A program made the position numbers and the translations under genes. The notes beneath the pieces are model-generated. The model did no database searches. It was not told where the DNA came from and saw nothing but the letters and a program-made list of their open reading frames with translations. 64,000 nt of DNA from Tolypothrix sp. FACHB-123 (GTDB lineage: Bacteria; Cyanobacteriota; Cyanobacteriia; Cyanobacteriales; Nostocaceae): contig NZ_JACJRE010000005.1 in the NCBI RefSeq assembly GCF_014697075.1, forward strand, positions 1 to 64,000, in the 5' to 3' direction. This document shows positions 9,345-20,251 of this stretch, piece after piece (within the stretch, counting starts at the first letter, position 1; each line of letters begins with the position of its first letter).

Positions 9345-9695
9345 ATTTGAGCTATACATTAGAGAATTTCTAACTATTTAGATAGTTTATCAAGCTTGAA
9401 GTTAAAGTTAACTTAGCTATATCAAAATTATTTAATATCAGGAGGCAAAGGATGGGTTTTAAAGATTGCCACTTCCATAAAAATGCCATTTTTGTAAATT
9501 TTTATATGCAGTATAATTTGCCATGCTGATGCCTACTTAGGCAAAGGTTGTGGCACTTTTTTATGACCCAAAATTATATTCTTGTTAAATATTTATCGCC
9601 TGTCATCTGTAGAAATAAAGCGAACCATATAACCTGACAAATAACTAATGACAAATGACAGCCCTTGCCAATTATATTTAATAGCAGTGATCTAC
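9345..9695. other. Convergent spacer after nagA
   Basis: About 350 bases between convergent genes. AT-rich, with one short frame preceded by a perfect Shine-Dalgarno sequence (9452-9529, listed separately). No strong terminator hairpin was found. Confidence 0.5.
9452..9529 (+). CDS. Possible 25-residue small protein
   Basis: An AGGAGG (9440-9445) stands six bases before ATG GGT TTT, and the frame runs 25 codons to TGA. The peptide begins MGFKDCHFHKNAIF and contains two cysteines and two histidines. The ribosome site is the strongest in any spacer of this window, but length and composition give no support from any known family. It could be an accident of sequence. Confidence 0.3.
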   Translation: MGFKDCHFHKNAIFVNFYMQYNLPC

Positions 9696-11777
9696 TTAGG
9701 AATTAGGCTCTCCTAACAAGACGATTGAACATTTCAATTCTCTAATTACTTGTGTTGTCACATAGCTGACTGCTAATCCCCCAGCTGTACGATAACGTAC
9801 AGAACGTAGTATAGCTAAATCAAACTTCTGCGCTTCGTGAATGATGACTCTAGCAATATCATCGCCTTTAATGGTTTGAATGTGGGTATTTACCTGTAAC
9901 TGACCTTTATCAACAATTTCTGACAATTGAGCGGTAAATCTATCTACCAAATGTGGGGGAGTTTTGCGATCGCTCACATGTAAGAGTACCACTTCTGCTT
10001 GGTTAACATCCGCTAAAATTTGCGCGAACCTGACAGCACCTATAGTTTGCTTAGTTAAGTCCCCAACAGGTACCATAATTCTTTGAATAGTCGCCGGACT
10101 GCTCAATAGGCGTGTTACCGCTACCGGACAATGAGAAGACCAAAACACGCTATCAATCACACTACCAAACAAACGGGCACGCAAACCCGTTGTCCTCGAC
10201 CAACCCATGACCACTAAATTTGCATTTTGTTCGCGACTGGTGCGGCTAATTCCTAACGCTGCATCATCATCTATCCGAATTACAGGTGATACTTCTACAT
10301 CAAATTCTTGACTAATTTCTTTAGCCAAATTTAGTCTTTTCTTATTTTCTTCCAACGCTACTACTAATTGCGGATCGTCCATTTGAATATGAGCTTTAGT
10401 AATCGCTAATGGCACAATTTTCCCAGATTCATGTCGAGCTAATAAAGCTGCCATTTCTATGAGATAGCGTTGAGTTTGCGGATTATATATCGGCACTATA
10501 ATCGTAAAATTTTCGGCGTGGTTTTCTACCAGTTCTTCCTCAGAATTTTCCCACCAAGTTGTCAATTTATCTGCTGCCAAATCTGCCTCAGATACTTGCA
10601 ACAAAGTAGCACTTCTGGCTGTGATTACGGGCCCTAGTATGGAAGTAACCAACATCAGAACAATCACACTATTTAATACACCTTCATTAATTAACCGCTC
10701 ACCAGCAGGATTAACAGTTTGATAAGCAACTAATGCTGCGGCTAGGGTTGCTGCTACTTGTGGTAATGATAACGACCACATTGTCAACAATTCGGCTGTG
10801 TTGTAACGGTAAAGTAGTTTAGCTAATAATGCGGCGATAAATTTACTAGCAATTAAGGCGATGACAATCACTACAGTCAGCCAAATTGAACTGAGAGTTT
10901 TTAAGAAAGCCGGGATATCAATTAATAATCCCATGTCGATAAAAAAACATGGGATAAACAATGCACTACCAATAAATTCAACCTTTTCTTTAACTGGACT
11001 TCTGCCTAATACATCATTAACTGCTAAACCTGCTAAAAATGCGCCAACAATTTTTTCAACCCCAATGACTTGTGCCCCCACAGAAGCGAGAAATAAAGCT
11101 AGTAAAATAAATAGAAATTGGTTGCTTTGTTCGTCTCCAGAACGGCGGAAAAATTGTTTTCCAGCCCAATCAAAGCCAAAGAGAACGACAGCAGAATATA
11201 TTGCTAAACCACCCAACAAAGTTGCTAAACTTAAAGCCGAAAAATCGCCACCATGAATGCCCACGCAAACTGCTAATATTAGTAAAGCACCTGTATCAGT
11301 AAAAATTGTCGCCCCAATTGTCACAGTAACCGCTTCATTAGTTACAACCCCCAAACGACTCACAATTGGATATGCCAAGAGAGTATGAGAAGCTAGCAGG
11401 GAACCAATTAAAAGACTAGTATTCCAACTAAAGTTAAATAAACGTCCGGTAATAATACCAAAAATTAAGGGTACTATAAAGGTGAAAATCCCAAAACCTA
11501 TTGAGCGATTTCTGGTTCTGCGGAATTGTTCTAAATCAATTTCTAGACCCGCTACAAACATCAAATAAATTTTGCCAATTTCCGAAAGAAGATTGATAGT
11601 TTCCGAATCGGAATTTAATAGCTTTAAGCCATTTTGTCCCAAAATTACACCCGCTACTAGTAAACCTACTAATCCCGGTAGCCGCAATCGCTCAAATATT
11701 GGCGGTACAGTCAAGATGACTGCTAGGAGAATGGTAAATGCAATAATCGGACTATTTACTAGGGATTCTATTGCCAT
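9696..11777 (-). CDS. CPA2-family cation/proton antiporter with C-terminal USP domains
   Basis: 693 residues. The N-terminal 400 residues are a Na+/H+ exchanger domain with about 12 membrane helices. They include GLVGLLVAGVILGQNGL, LFVAGLEIDLEQF-type sequence (as LMFVAGLEIDLEQF) and the ion-site region SHTLLAYPIVSR. The remaining 290 residues hold two universal-stress-protein-like domains; VVMGWSRTTGLRARLFGSV resembles the USP nucleotide loop. The family exchanges Na+ or K+ for protons at the cytoplasmic or thylakoid membrane. The USP domains suggest nucleotide control, by inference. Ion specificity cannot be read. The ATG at 11777 (MAIESLVNSP) is the natural start. It is a single gene with its own promoter region at 11778-12363. 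Confidence 0.9.
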   Translation of the reverse strand: MAIESLVNSPIIAFTILLAVILTVPPIFERLRLPGLVGLLVAGVILGQNGLKLLNSDSETINLLSEIGKIYLMFVAGLEIDLEQFRRTRNRSIGFGIFTFIVPLIFGIITGRLFNFSWNTSLLIGSLLASHTLLAYPIVSRLGVVTNEAVTVTIGATIFTDTGALLILAVCVGIHGGDFSALSLATLLGGLAIYSAVVLFGFDWAGKQFFRRSGDEQSNQFLFILLALFLASVGAQVIGVEKIVGAFLAGLAVNDVLGRSPVKEKVEFIGSALFIPCFFIDMGLLIDIPAFLKTLSSIWLTVVIVIALIASKFIAALLAKLLYRYNTAELLTMWSLSLPQVAATLAAALVAYQTVNPAGERLINEGVLNSVIVLMLVTSILGPVITARSATLLQVSEADLAADKLTTWWENSEEELVENHAENFTIIVPIYNPQTQRYLIEMAALLARHESGKIVPLAITKAHIQMDDPQLVVALEENKKRLNLAKEISQEFDVEVSPVIRIDDDAALGISRTSREQNANLVVMGWSRTTGLRARLFGSVIDSVFWSSHCPVAVTRLLSSPATIQRIMVPVGDLTKQTIGAVRFAQILADVNQAEVVLLHVSDRKTPPHLVDRFTAQLSEIVDKGQLQVNTHIQTIKGDDIARVIIHEAQKFDLAILRSVRYRTAGGLAVSYVTTQVIRELKCSIVLLGEPNS

Positions 11778-12363
11778 TTTTAATAGGAAAATTCAAGAGT
11801 AAAATTAATCAATAGGAAATAATCATGATTTGTCTTCATCATCCTTAGTTGCTAAATTCTCATATCAAAATGCAGACATGAAAACTTAAATCGTTAACAG
11901 CATAAATGTTGCGATCGCTTTTCCGATTCTCTCTAAAGTTAGTTTTTTTAATATCGTTGGTAAGAAATAATCAATCAGATTTGATAGTAAAATTGCCTAT
12001 TTGTCAATAGCCAATAGTTAATGAACAAAACATGCTGAACTATGAATTGTTGGCTATGAAAAATATCACATATCTTGGGCAATTTTTATCGTATTTTTCT
12101 GAAAATTAAAGATTTGTCCAAAATTGGTAACTCTCATCAAGACAGAAATTTATTAGCGATCGCAGCTTTAATTTAGTACATTAGCACTAATCTGTCTCTT
12201 AAAATGCGATCGCGCAAGATAAATAACAGCCTTTCCCAGGTAACTTTATTTATCCTCACCTACTGAAGCTGATAAAAATAGAAAAATCTTTAAACATAAG
12301 CGTTCTTGGCGGTTTCTATCAATGATAATTTTAAGCATTGGGAAACCTTAGAAATCGAACTTT
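11778..12363. other. Divergent promoter region between antiporter and chlM
   Basis: 586 bases containing three HIP1 or HIP1-like sites and AT-rich sequence. Both flanking genes start here, so two promoters are expected. No operator, riboswitch or small gene could be assigned. Confidence 0.5.
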
Positions 12364-13050
12364 ATGAACGCAGCCGACGATAAAACGATTGTTCGTGAAT
12401 ATTTCAATTCCACAGGGTTTGACCGATGGAAGCGGATATACGGCGATGGAGAAGTCAACAAAGTCCAGCTAGACATCCGCAACGGACATCAACAAACAGT
12501 GGATACAGTCATCGGCTGGTTAAAAGCTGATAACAATTTAGCAGACTTATCAATCTGCGATGCTGGATGTGGTGTAGGTAGTCTCAGTATTCCTTTAGCC
12601 ACAGCAGGTGCTAAAGTCTATGCCAGTGATATTTCTGAAAAAATGGTCACAGAAGGCAAAGAAAGAGCCTTACAGACCTTGGGGAATAATGATAATCCCA
12701 CATTCGCCGTTCAAGATTTAGAATCCCTAAATGGTAGCTATCACACAGTGATTTGCTTAGATGTTCTCATCCACTACCCCCAAGAAAAAGCAGATGAGAT
12801 GATTTCTCACCTCTGTTCCTTAGCACAGTCGAGGATAATTATTAGTTTTGCACCCAAAACCTGCGCTTTAGCCTTACTCAAAAAGATTGGTAGTTTCTTT
12901 CCCGGGCCGAGTAAAACAACTCGCGCCTATTTACATCGTGAAGCTGATGTCTTGCAAATTCTTCAAAAGAATGGCTTCTCAGTACAACGAAAATCTATGA
13001 CGAAAACCCGCTTCTATTTTTCTCGTATCTTAGAAGCTACTCGCGGTTAA
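12364..13050 (+). CDS. chlM: Magnesium protoporphyrin IX methyltransferase
   Basis: 228 residues. ChlM transfers methyl from S-adenosylmethionine to Mg-protoporphyrin IX in chlorophyll synthesis, at the membrane surface. The family N-terminus (VREYFNSTGFDRWKRIYGDG) and the SAM-binding motif DAGCGVGSLSIPLA (residues 66-79) are clear, as is VICLDVLIHYP. The length is normal. It stands alone without other chl genes and ends in a strong terminator shared with the convergent protease gene. Confidence 0.95.
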   Translation: MNAADDKTIVREYFNSTGFDRWKRIYGDGEVNKVQLDIRNGHQQTVDTVIGWLKADNNLADLSICDAGCGVGSLSIPLATAGAKVYASDISEKMVTEGKERALQTLGNNDNPTFAVQDLESLNGSYHTVICLDVLIHYPQEKADEMISHLCSLAQSRIIISFAPKTCALALLKKIGSFFPGPSKTTRAYLHREADVLQILQKNGFSVQRKSMTKTRFYFSRILEATRG

Positions 13051-13066
13051 AGTCATTAGCAAAACA

Positions 13067-13094
13067 TGAGGATGGGTTAAAAAGCCCATCCTCA
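13067..13094. terminator. Bidirectional terminator hairpin after chlM
   Basis: GAGGATGGG (13068-13076) pairs with CCCATCCTC (13085-13093), with an A-T pair outside and a T-G pair inside, around a short A-rich loop. T-rich sequence follows to about 13120. It lies between the convergent chlM and protease genes and can serve both. Confidence 0.8.
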
Positions 13095-13139
13095 AAATTT
13101 AGTTAAATTTAGCTTTTTTAATTAATCCCACTTACCGCT

Positions 13140-14405
13140 TTATTGCACTCTATCGGGTAAAGCACCTGGTTGCACAGCTAAACTAACATTCTGCCCATTG
13201 CGGCGTAAATCTAGACGCACCTGACCACCAATTTCGCTATTATCTACAAATTGTTGGATATTGCTAGGATTGGAGACTGCTTGTCCATTGAGTTTTTGGA
13301 TTACATCACCAGGGCGAATTCCGGCTTTAGCTGCCGGAGAATTGGGCATGACTCGCACCACTAACACCCCTTCATCTTCCTGAACATTTAAACCAAGATT
13401 AGGATCTGAGTTAATGTTTCGCTTTAATTCCGGTGTCAAGCCCACCATTTGAATTCCCAGATAAGGATGCTGCGCCTTACCTGTGGCTATCAGTTGGTTA
13501 GAAATTCGTTGTGCTGTGTTGATGGGAATAGAAAAGCCCAATCCTTGCGCACCTTGAATAATAGCTGTATTCATACCTATGACTTCACCACGGGCATTAA
13601 GTAAAGGCCCGCCAGAGTTACCAGGGTTAATGGCGGCGTCAGTTTGAATAAATTGTACCCGTTTATCCGGCGCACCAATTTGATTGCTACTGCGTCCGGT
13701 ACCGCTGATAATCCCGGTGGTGACACTATTATCTAATCCTAAAGGGTTACCAATTGCGATCGCCCATTGTCCTGGTTGTAATTGGTCTGAGTTCCCGATA
13801 CTGACTGTTGGTAAATTCTCAGCCTGAATTTTCACCACAGCCACATCTGTTAACTCATCTTTACCCAATACCTTACCTTGAAAGCTGCGCCCATCCTTGA
13901 GAACAACTGTTACTGTATCAGCACCATCAACTACGTGGGCATTAGTCAAAATCCGACCATCTTTACTCACGATAAACCCTGAACCCGTACCCCTTTGTAC
14001 TTGTCTTTCTTGAGGTATGGGGATTTGGGAACCAAAGAAACGGCGGAAAAATGGGTCATTAAATTCCTCTGGTATCCGGCTTCTCACAGTGCGGGAAGAG
14101 TTGATTCGCACCACAGCCGGGCCCACCCTTTGCACCACCTCAGTAATAAAATTCGGGTCTGTAGCTGCTGGTAATGGGGGTGCAGCATTGACTGGGCTAA
14201 CTGCTAAATTCGATGCACTCTGAGATAGCTTTTCTTGGTTTCCCGCTAAATAACCACCTGCCAATGTCATCCCAGATCCCAGCAGCACCAGCGATAGAGA
14301 AGCAGCTGCTTTTTTCCAGGGTGCATGATTGTGGTATTTAGTGCTATCAGTATGAGACGAATTAGTATTTGTGAGCTTTTCTCCGTCGCGAGGTTGGTTT
14401 TGCAT
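13140..14405 (-). CDS. HtrA/Deg-family serine protease (HhoA/HhoB type) with PDZ domain
   Basis: 421 residues. A cytoplasmic stretch of about 30 residues and a membrane or signal helix (about 33-54) are followed by a trypsin-like domain with catalytic H157 (TNAHVVDG), D187 ([10 protein letters not shown]) and S264 ([10 protein letters not shown]). One PDZ domain lies at about 310-415. One PDZ is typical of cyanobacterial HhoA, HhoB and HtrA, which degrade misfolded proteins in the periplasm or lumen. Which of the three it is cannot be decided without a tree. The ATG at 14405 fits. The start region is about 2.9 kb downstream of the leuS start on the same strand, after a repeat-bearing spacer. 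Confidence 0.93.
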   Translation of the reverse strand: MQNQPRDGEKLTNTNSSHTDSTKYHNHAPWKKAAASLSLVLLGSGMTLAGGYLAGNQEKLSQSASNLAVSPVNAAPPLPAATDPNFITEVVQRVGPAVVRINSSRTVRSRIPEEFNDPFFRRFFGSQIPIPQERQVQRGTGSGFIVSKDGRILTNAHVVDGADTVTVVLKDGRSFQGKVLGKDELTDVAVVKIQAENLPTVSIGNSDQLQPGQWAIAIGNPLGLDNSVTTGIISGTGRSSNQIGAPDKRVQFIQTDAAINPGNSGGPLLNARGEVIGMNTAIIQGAQGLGFSIPINTAQRISNQLIATGKAQHPYLGIQMVGLTPELKRNINSDPNLGLNVQEDEGVLVVRVMPNSPAAKAGIRPGDVIQKLNGQAVSNPSNIQQFVDNSEIGGQVRLDLRRNGQNVSLAVQPGALPDRVQ

Positions 14406-14626
14406 TTGCTATCTGGAAGGATATTTTAGATGTACTACTAATATAGATAGCGTTTTTGAAGCTTTTGTTGCAGGACTATTGCGCTGGTATGAAACGCCTC
14501 CTTATGCTAATCCCTGAATTTCTCACAAATTGTCTGGGCGGAGTGGTCTCAAATACACAATCTCATCATGCAGGTATAAAAATGAGGCATTACAAGAAAA
14601 TCCCATAATGCCATAAAAATTCTTCT

Positions 14627-14661
14627 TCCCTAGTCCCTAGCCCCTAGTCCCTAGCCCCTAA
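14627..14661. repeat. Short tandem heptanucleotide repeat (TCCCTAG type)
   Basis: Five heptads alternating TCCCTAG and CCCCTAG lie just after the leuS stop codon. Confidence 0.85.
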
Positions 14662-14664
14662 GAA

Positions 14665-17292
14665 TTAGCCAAGGACAAAATTAACTAATTTCCCAGGGAC
14701 GACAATTACCTTTTTAATCTCTTTACCCTCAATATAACGTTGGGCAACTTCTGATTCTCTGGCATATTTTTCTAAAGCAGCTTTATCGGCTTGCGATGGC
14801 ACTTGAATAGCACCGCGAGTTTTGCCCATAATTTGAATTACCAAGGTAATTTCATCAGCTACTAAAGCCGCCGGATCGAAACCAGGCCAAGATTGGGTGT
14901 GAACAGAATCGCTATTCCCTAATGAATGCCACAATTCATCAGCAATATGCGGTGCAAATGGGGCTAATAACACCACTAAAGTTTGAATTCCTTCCCCATA
15001 AACTAGTGAATTTTTGCAGCTAGCATCAGTTAAGGCATTACTCAACTTCATTAATTCGGAAATAGCTGTGTTGAATTGATATTCATCTTCCACATCTTCC
15101 GTTACTGCTTTGATGGCGGTGTGAATTGCCCGCCGTAATTCTTTTTCCGGTTTCGTCAAATTTGAGATGTCAGCTTTCTTTTTCGCTACCCCAGCCGCAA
15201 TATAATCTGTTACCAAGCGCCAAACCCGATTTAAAAAGCGGAATTGTCCCTCAACATCGGCTTCATCCCATTCCAGATCTTTTTCTGGTGGCGCTTTAAA
15301 CAGAATGAACATCCGCGCCGTATCTATACCGTATTTGCTAATTACATCTTCTGGTGCTACCCCGTTACCTTTGGATTTAGACATGGTAGCGTACAGCCGT
15401 TGTAATGGTTCCCCTGTTTGGGGATCGCGGGGATCGCTAGGATTAACTAAATGGGAGGGAATCCATTTATCTTTACCGCCCTTTTTGGGGTTCATGTAAG
15501 TTAAACCCTGTACCATCCCTTGGGTTAACAGGCGTTGGAAAGGTTCGTCAAAGTTTAACAAACCGCGATCGCGCAGCACTTTGGTAAAGAAGCGCGAATA
15601 TAATAAATGCAAAATCGCGTGTTCAATTCCACCCACATATTGATCCACAGGCATCCAGTCATTAGTTTTACTGGAATCAAACACCTGTTTTTCGTTTTGC
15701 GCATCTGTAAACCGCAAGAAATACCACGAGGAATCAATAAAGGTATCCATCGTGTCGGTTTCCCGCTTGGCTGGAGTACCACAAGTGGGACATGGGACAT
15801 TTACCCAGCTTTCTAACTGCGTCAACGGCGAACCACCACGCCCAGTAAATTCCACTTCTTCTGGTAATTGAACGGGTAAATCCTTTTCTGGAACTGGGAC
15901 TATACCACAGTTCGGACAGTGAATCACAGGAATTGGTGCGCCCCAATAGCGTTGTCGGGAAATCAACCAATCTCGCAGGCGATATTGTACCCGCGCTTTG
16001 CCAAAACCTTGTTGTTCGGCATATTCCACTATGGCTTGTTTAGCATCTGTAGAAGCCATACCACTAAATAGCCCAGAATTAATCAAAATTCCTGGTTCTG
16101 TGTAGGCTTCGTTGTATTCAACTTGGATAATGTTGGAAATTTCGCCGTCTTCATCAGCAACTGTGGCAGTTAAATCTTTATCTGCAAATGCCTCTGGTTC
16201 AACAATGACAAACTCAATCGGCAAGTTGTACTTATTGGCAAACTTGAAATCTCGCGCATCGTGGGCAGGTACTCCCATGACTGCCCCTGTACCATATTCA
16301 TACAGTACATAGTCAGCAATCCAAATGGGCAGTTCTTCCCCAGTAAAGGGGTTAATTGCCTTACCACCTGTGGGAATACCCCGCTTAGGTTTATCTTCCG
16401 CAGTCCGTTCCAATTCGCTTTGATTGGCAACTTCTTGAATAAAGGCTTCTACGGCTGCTTGCTGTTCTTTTTTGGTAACGCGCTTTGTTAAAGGATGTTC
16501 TGGAGCTAATACCAAATAGCTGACGCCAAACACTGTATCTGGGCGTGTAGTGTAGACGCTAATTTTTTCCTCAAACCCCACAACAGGAAATTCCAGGTAC
16601 GCACCTGTGGATTTACCAATCCAGTTAGCCTGCATCAATTTGACTCGTTCTGGCCAACCTGTTAATTTATCCAAGTCATTGAGCAATTCTTCGGCGTAGT
16701 CGGTAATCTTGAAAAACCACTGCCGTAATAGTTTCCGCTCAACTTTAGCACCGCTACGCCAGGAACGGCCTTCATTATCGACTTGTTCGTTGGCTAATAC
16801 AGTTTGGTCAATAGGGTCCCAGTTAACGGCTGCTTCTTTTTGATAAGCTAACCCTGCTTCTAAGAATTGCAAGAAAATCCATTGCGTCCACTTGTAATAG
16901 TCTGGCGAACAGGTAGCTAATTCGCTGTCCCAATCAATGGACAAGCCAAGACGCTGCAATTGCTGACGCATCTGGGCAATGTTTTGATAAGTCCACTTAG
17001 CCGGCGGTACACCTCTATCAATTGCGGCGTTTTCTGCTGGTAAACCAAAAGCATCCCAACCCATTGGGTGCAGTACCCGGTAACCTTGCATCCGCTTGAG
17101 GCGAGCAATCACATCAGTAATGGTATAATTACGAACGTGACCCATGTGTAAGCTACCCGATGGGTAAGGGAACATGGATAAAGCATAAAATTTTGGCTTG
17201 GCTGTCTCACCAGGTGTCTTATCTAAGCCAAGTTCTGCCCATGTTTGTTGCCATTTTTCCTCAATGGTGTCAGGGTTATATCGGGAATCCAC
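14665..17292 (-). CDS. leuS: Leucyl-tRNA synthetase
   Basis: 875 residues, class I aminoacyl-tRNA synthetase charging tRNA-Leu. The HIGH signature is HMGH at about 49-52 in [17 protein letters not shown]. The editing domain follows, with [13 protein letters not shown] and [10 protein letters not shown]. The second signature reads TMSKSKGN near residue 637, so the first Lys of KMSKS is Thr. The C-terminal anticodon-binding domain is present. The GTG at 17292 ([13 protein letters not shown]) is preferred over the adjoining TTG at 17295. AGGAG lies upstream of both, so the choice is not certain. It is divergent from the GGCT-like gene at 17381 across a spacer of about 88 bases. Confidence 0.95.
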   Translation of the reverse strand: MDSRYNPDTIEEKWQQTWAELGLDKTPGETAKPKFYALSMFPYPSGSLHMGHVRNYTITDVIARLKRMQGYRVLHPMGWDAFGLPAENAAIDRGVPPAKWTYQNIAQMRQQLQRLGLSIDWDSELATCSPDYYKWTQWIFLQFLEAGLAYQKEAAVNWDPIDQTVLANEQVDNEGRSWRSGAKVERKLLRQWFFKITDYAEELLNDLDKLTGWPERVKLMQANWIGKSTGAYLEFPVVGFEEKISVYTTRPDTVFGVSYLVLAPEHPLTKRVTKKEQQAAVEAFIQEVANQSELERTAEDKPKRGIPTGGKAINPFTGEELPIWIADYVLYEYGTGAVMGVPAHDARDFKFANKYNLPIEFVIVEPEAFADKDLTATVADEDGEISNIIQVEYNEAYTEPGILINSGLFSGMASTDAKQAIVEYAEQQGFGKARVQYRLRDWLISRQRYWGAPIPVIHCPNCGIVPVPEKDLPVQLPEEVEFTGRGGSPLTQLESWVNVPCPTCGTPAKRETDTMDTFIDSSWYFLRFTDAQNEKQVFDSSKTNDWMPVDQYVGGIEHAILHLLYSRFFTKVLRDRGLLNFDEPFQRLLTQGMVQGLTYMNPKKGGKDKWIPSHLVNPSDPRDPQTGEPLQRLYATMSKSKGNGVAPEDVISKYGIDTARMFILFKAPPEKDLEWDEADVEGQFRFLNRVWRLVTDYIAAGVAKKKADISNLTKPEKELRRAIHTAIKAVTEDVEDEYQFNTAISELMKLSNALTDASCKNSLVYGEGIQTLVVLLAPFAPHIADELWHSLGNSDSVHTQSWPGFDPAALVADEITLVIQIMGKTRGAIQVPSQADKAALEKYARESEVAQRYIEGKEIKKVIVVPGKLVNFVLG

Positions 17293-17380
17293 CAAAAAAT
17301 GCTCCTACTGGAATCTTTGTCTATCTCTGCCTCCATATTGTAATGGTAGGCAAACAAATTCAGTTGGGTAAAATTAAGCT

Positions 17381-17827
17381 ATGACTGAATTAAACATAAA
17401 ATTTTCTGGTCAAGTGCGTATTTTTGTCTACGGCACCCTAAAACCAGGCGAAATTAATTATAAAAGATATTGTGCGGCTAAGGTGATAGCTACCAAAAGA
17501 GCGATCGCTCCCGGTAAACTATACGCGCTGCCGATGGGTTATCCAGCCATGACCTTGGAAAATAGCCAAGTTCAGGGCTATTTGCTTTCATTTGCTGAAT
17601 TAGGAATTTTAACTCAGCTAGATGAACTAGAAGGTTACCAGCCCCATAAATCAATGGTCGAAAATCTCTATAACCGCCAGGAAATTGAGATTTTTGATTT
17701 GCAGGGACTATCCTTAGGGTTGGCTTGGGTTTACTTTATGTTGCCACAAAGAGTCCACCAATTAGGAGGCATCCCTCAACCTGATGGCTGGTGGAGTGGC
17801 TGTGGTTTGACAGCCAGCCAAAAGTAG
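17381..17827 (+). CDS. Gamma-glutamylcyclotransferase-like (GGCT/AIG2) protein
   Basis: 148 residues. The family substrate loop VYGTLKPGE (about 12-20) and the conserved acidic site in LDELEGYQPH (about 78-87) are visible. Relatives cyclise gamma-glutamyl amines to 5-oxoproline, but many bacterial members have no known substrate. The ATG at 17381 gives the expected N-terminus. It shares a short divergent promoter region with leuS. Confidence 0.85.
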   Translation: MTELNIKFSGQVRIFVYGTLKPGEINYKRYCAAKVIATKRAIAPGKLYALPMGYPAMTLENSQVQGYLLSFAELGILTQLDELEGYQPHKSMVENLYNRQEIEIFDLQGLSLGLAWVYFMLPQRVHQLGGIPQPDGWWSGCGLTASQK

Positions 17828-17842
17828 TTATGATTGTTTATT

Positions 17843-17858
17843 AACTAACTAACTAACT
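17843..17858. repeat. Tetranucleotide repeat (AACT)
   Basis: Four tandem AACT units lie between the convergent GGCT-like and anti-sigma genes. Confidence 0.7.
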
Positions 17859-17881
17859 ATTAACTCATCTGAAGTCGGTTA

Positions 17882-18505
17882 TTAGTTAATGTTATTTTGC
17901 CAATCACCCTGTTTAGGTTTTTGATGATGAGTTGGCTTGGTCGGAGAGGTGACTGCTGCTTTAGGAATTTCCACGACTGGATTATTTAAAGCCACCATCA
18001 GTGGTGATGCAGGCTCAACAGCAGCTGGTTCTGGTGCTGGTTGTGTTGGTTCAATACGTTGTTGTGCTAGTTGCAGGGTTTTGGTATCTCCACCAGGAAT
18101 AATGCCTGTGAGGGAGCCAATTACACAAGCTGCAACAGCTGCACCTCCAAATGCCCATGCTAACTGAGAACGACGACGTAAACGTGTCATTACTTGCTGG
18201 ACTGTTCTTTCTAGCGGCTGTTCGGAGGCTGGTACAGGCATAGCCTGTAAGCCTTGCCTTAGCTTTAACAATCGAGCATACAAGCATTTGACTGAGGCAT
18301 CGTTTGCCAGCCATGCTTCTACTTGTCTGCGTTCGGCAGCTGTTACCTCACCATCGAGGTAAGCACTCAATAACTCGAAGCGATCGCGCTTCACCATATC
18401 ATCCATAGCACCCGTTGATTCATTGGTATGCTTAGCCATTCCATCTGCCCAATTTTGAGGAATTTGCAAGCGAGAACGGTCGTAAAACTGAGAATCAGTA
18501 GTCAT
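17882..18505 (-). CDS. Anti-sigma factor, partner of SigG
   Basis: 207 residues. A cytoplasmic domain (about 37-95) resembles RseA-type anti-sigma domains, with RFELLSAYLDGEVTAAER followed by a helical segment. One membrane helix (about 117-137, WAFGGAAVAACVIGSLTGII) precedes a Pro/Ala-rich periplasmic tail. The zinc-finger H-x3-C-x2-C motif of many anti-sigma factors is absent. It lies 167 bases downstream of sigG on the same strand. A gene in this position in other cyanobacteria encodes the protein that binds SigG. The start at 18505 is uncertain; an internal ATG at codon 23 is possible. Confidence 0.82.
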   Translation of the reverse strand: MTTDSQFYDRSRLQIPQNWADGMAKHTNESTGAMDDMVKRDRFELLSAYLDGEVTAAERRQVEAWLANDASVKCLYARLLKLRQGLQAMPVPASEQPLERTVQQVMTRLRRRSQLAWAFGGAAVAACVIGSLTGIIPGGDTKTLQLAQQRIEPTQPAPEPAAVEPASPLMVALNNPVVEIPKAAVTSPTKPTHHQKPKQGDWQNNIN

Positions 18506-18672
18506 CTTAACATTATTACCAATTCATACACGGGTAAAGACGGCGAATATTTTTGAGAAATTCATCGATTTTCTTCCTTGGGACAGACTCTCTTTAAGAC
18601 TTCTACACAATTAGTAACTATTATTAATTAATCCTTAAATTCTGCCATGTAGCAGCGGATAGATTCTGTAGA

Positions 18673-19329
18673 TTAAGAGTCTAGGTAATTTTGCAACTGG
18701 GCTTGCAATCTCGATCTAGCTCTAGCAATTCTCGACTTAACTGTTCCCAAGGAAACACCAGTAATTTCGGCAATTTCTTCGTATGCCATACCTTCGATTT
18801 CTCTAAGAACAATGGTAGTGCGGAACACTTCGGGCAAATCAGCGATCGCTTCTCGCAGTTGTTCGTAAAATTCCCTCGTTGTCAGTTCTTCTTCTGGCCC
18901 TGGAGTATCTCCAGCAATTTCCCAATCCATCTCGCCGTCATCTACCGAGCGGGGAGCATCCAGCGATAAGGGACTGACAACCCGCTTGCGTTTGCGCAAC
19001 TCGTCGTAAAACAAGTTGGTAGCAATGCGGCTTAACCAGCCCCTAAATTTAGCTGGTTCTTGTAATCGGTTAATATTCCGATACACTCGAATCCAAACTT
19101 CTTGAGCCAAATCAGCTCTATCAGCCCAATCTGGTGCTAAATGGTATAGCACCCGATCGACCTGTGTCTGATAGCGACGTAATAATTCCGCAAAGGCAGC
19201 ACGATCAGGACGCAGTCCTACTTGACAGCGCAAAATTAAATCGTGATTAGAGAGTTTGTCAACTTGCACTGATGCTTCTGAACACCTCGCATCAACCGTT
19301 GACCAGGATACAGTAATCGATTGACTCAT
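18673..19329 (-). CDS. sigG: Group 3 (ECF-type) sigma factor SigG
   Basis: 218 residues with sigma-70 regions 2 and 4. Region 2 (about 45-115) contains DLAQEVWIRVYRNI and KFRGWLSRIATNLFYDELRK. Region 4 (about 160-215) contains LPEVFRTTIVLREIEGMAYE and the helix-turn-helix IAEITGVSLGTVKSRIARAR. The whole length and the Ser/Asp linker fit cyanobacterial SigG, which responds to envelope or membrane stress. It forms a unit with the anti-sigma gene at 17882. The ATG at 19329 is clear. Confidence 0.93.
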   Translation of the reverse strand: MSQSITVSWSTVDARCSEASVQVDKLSNHDLILRCQVGLRPDRAAFAELLRRYQTQVDRVLYHLAPDWADRADLAQEVWIRVYRNINRLQEPAKFRGWLSRIATNLFYDELRKRKRVVSPLSLDAPRSVDDGEMDWEIAGDTPGPEEELTTREFYEQLREAIADLPEVFRTTIVLREIEGMAYEEIAEITGVSLGTVKSRIARARSRLQAQLQNYLDS

Positions 19330-19861
19330 AGATCGTACTGGCTTTAAATCATCCCTTACTATTAGACCTGGTAATTGGCAGGAAGTTCCTGAATCAGGGA
19401 CGGATTTATGACTGGAACAATCAGGTATATAAATTTGATGCCCAATCTAGAAATAAATTAGGAATTTTTCTGGCTCTAGCTTTTGTACAGCAGTGTTTTT
19501 AGCCATAATTTACTAGATGCTAGAATTACGGCAATGTTACTTACATTTGTGCTGCTACTAATATCTGGTACATACGCTTGACATAAAGCGCAAAAATAGT
19601 TACAGCAGAGCAAGAAAATTTGAAAATAAATTTGACGATGAGGCGCAAAAAGAATTGCAGGTTTTTCCGAAAAACAGAAAAATTCAAAGAATTGGTGATA
19701 AGCGACATTTTACCTAGTACTGCCAGGGGAAATAGTAATCGATGCTTAATTTTTGTTTATTCTTGCAGAAATTGACCCTGATATGGTTAATTCCCGCACC
19801 AGCTGTACTAGGAGCAAAGTAAGAATTTCTTTACTTGAGGCTGCTGTAACCACTAGGACTG
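19330..19861. other. Spacer upstream of sigG
   Basis: 532 bases, mostly AT-rich, with no plausible gene. It should hold the sigG promoter. Nothing else was recognised. Confidence 0.5.
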
Positions 19862-20014
19862 TTATTTATCCGGTCTTGTGACTAAAATTGTTGCTGATGT
19901 TTCTGTTTGCTGCTCATAAGTAGCACCAGTTTCTTGTTGATTGGGTACGCGCACTTGCAAAAAGAAATTAAGGGAAAATGTAATCGTGACTGCTAGCAAT
20001 AGTTTTTCAAACAT
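19862..20014 (-). CDS. Small single-helix protein of 50 residues
   Basis: The ATG at 20014 (MFEKLLLAVTITFSLNFFLQ) is preceded by GGGAG at seven bases, a good ribosome site, so the longer frame to 20056 is rejected. Residues 4-21 form a hydrophobic helix, probably a membrane anchor or signal. The rest is polar and Thr/Gln-rich. It would be secreted or anchored in the envelope. No family is recognised, but the composition and the start site support a real gene. Confidence 0.6.
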   Translation of the reverse strand: MFEKLLLAVTITFSLNFFLQVRVPNQQETGATYEQQTETSATILVTRPDK

Positions 20015-20251
20015 GGTCTCTCTCCCACCCACACCATTAATGATTGATTGCTGCACCCCAATAGTTCCAAGTAATCAAGTCTCTTATTTAGAGTTATTCT
20101 TGCTGGGACTTCTGCATAGCCCTAGTGTGCCCAAAGGTATTAATAGATTCATAAGGGAAGTAATAAGTATTGATAAATTTTTGATGAGTGAACTGTGAAG
20201 ATAGCAAATTAGCCAACCGGATATGTCAGGGATCAACAAAAGGTGGTGGCA

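Noticed and set aside
11778-12363. Riboswitch or small RNA in the chlM leader
   Set aside because: No recognisable conserved secondary structure or consensus, only HIP1 sites and AT-rich sequence.
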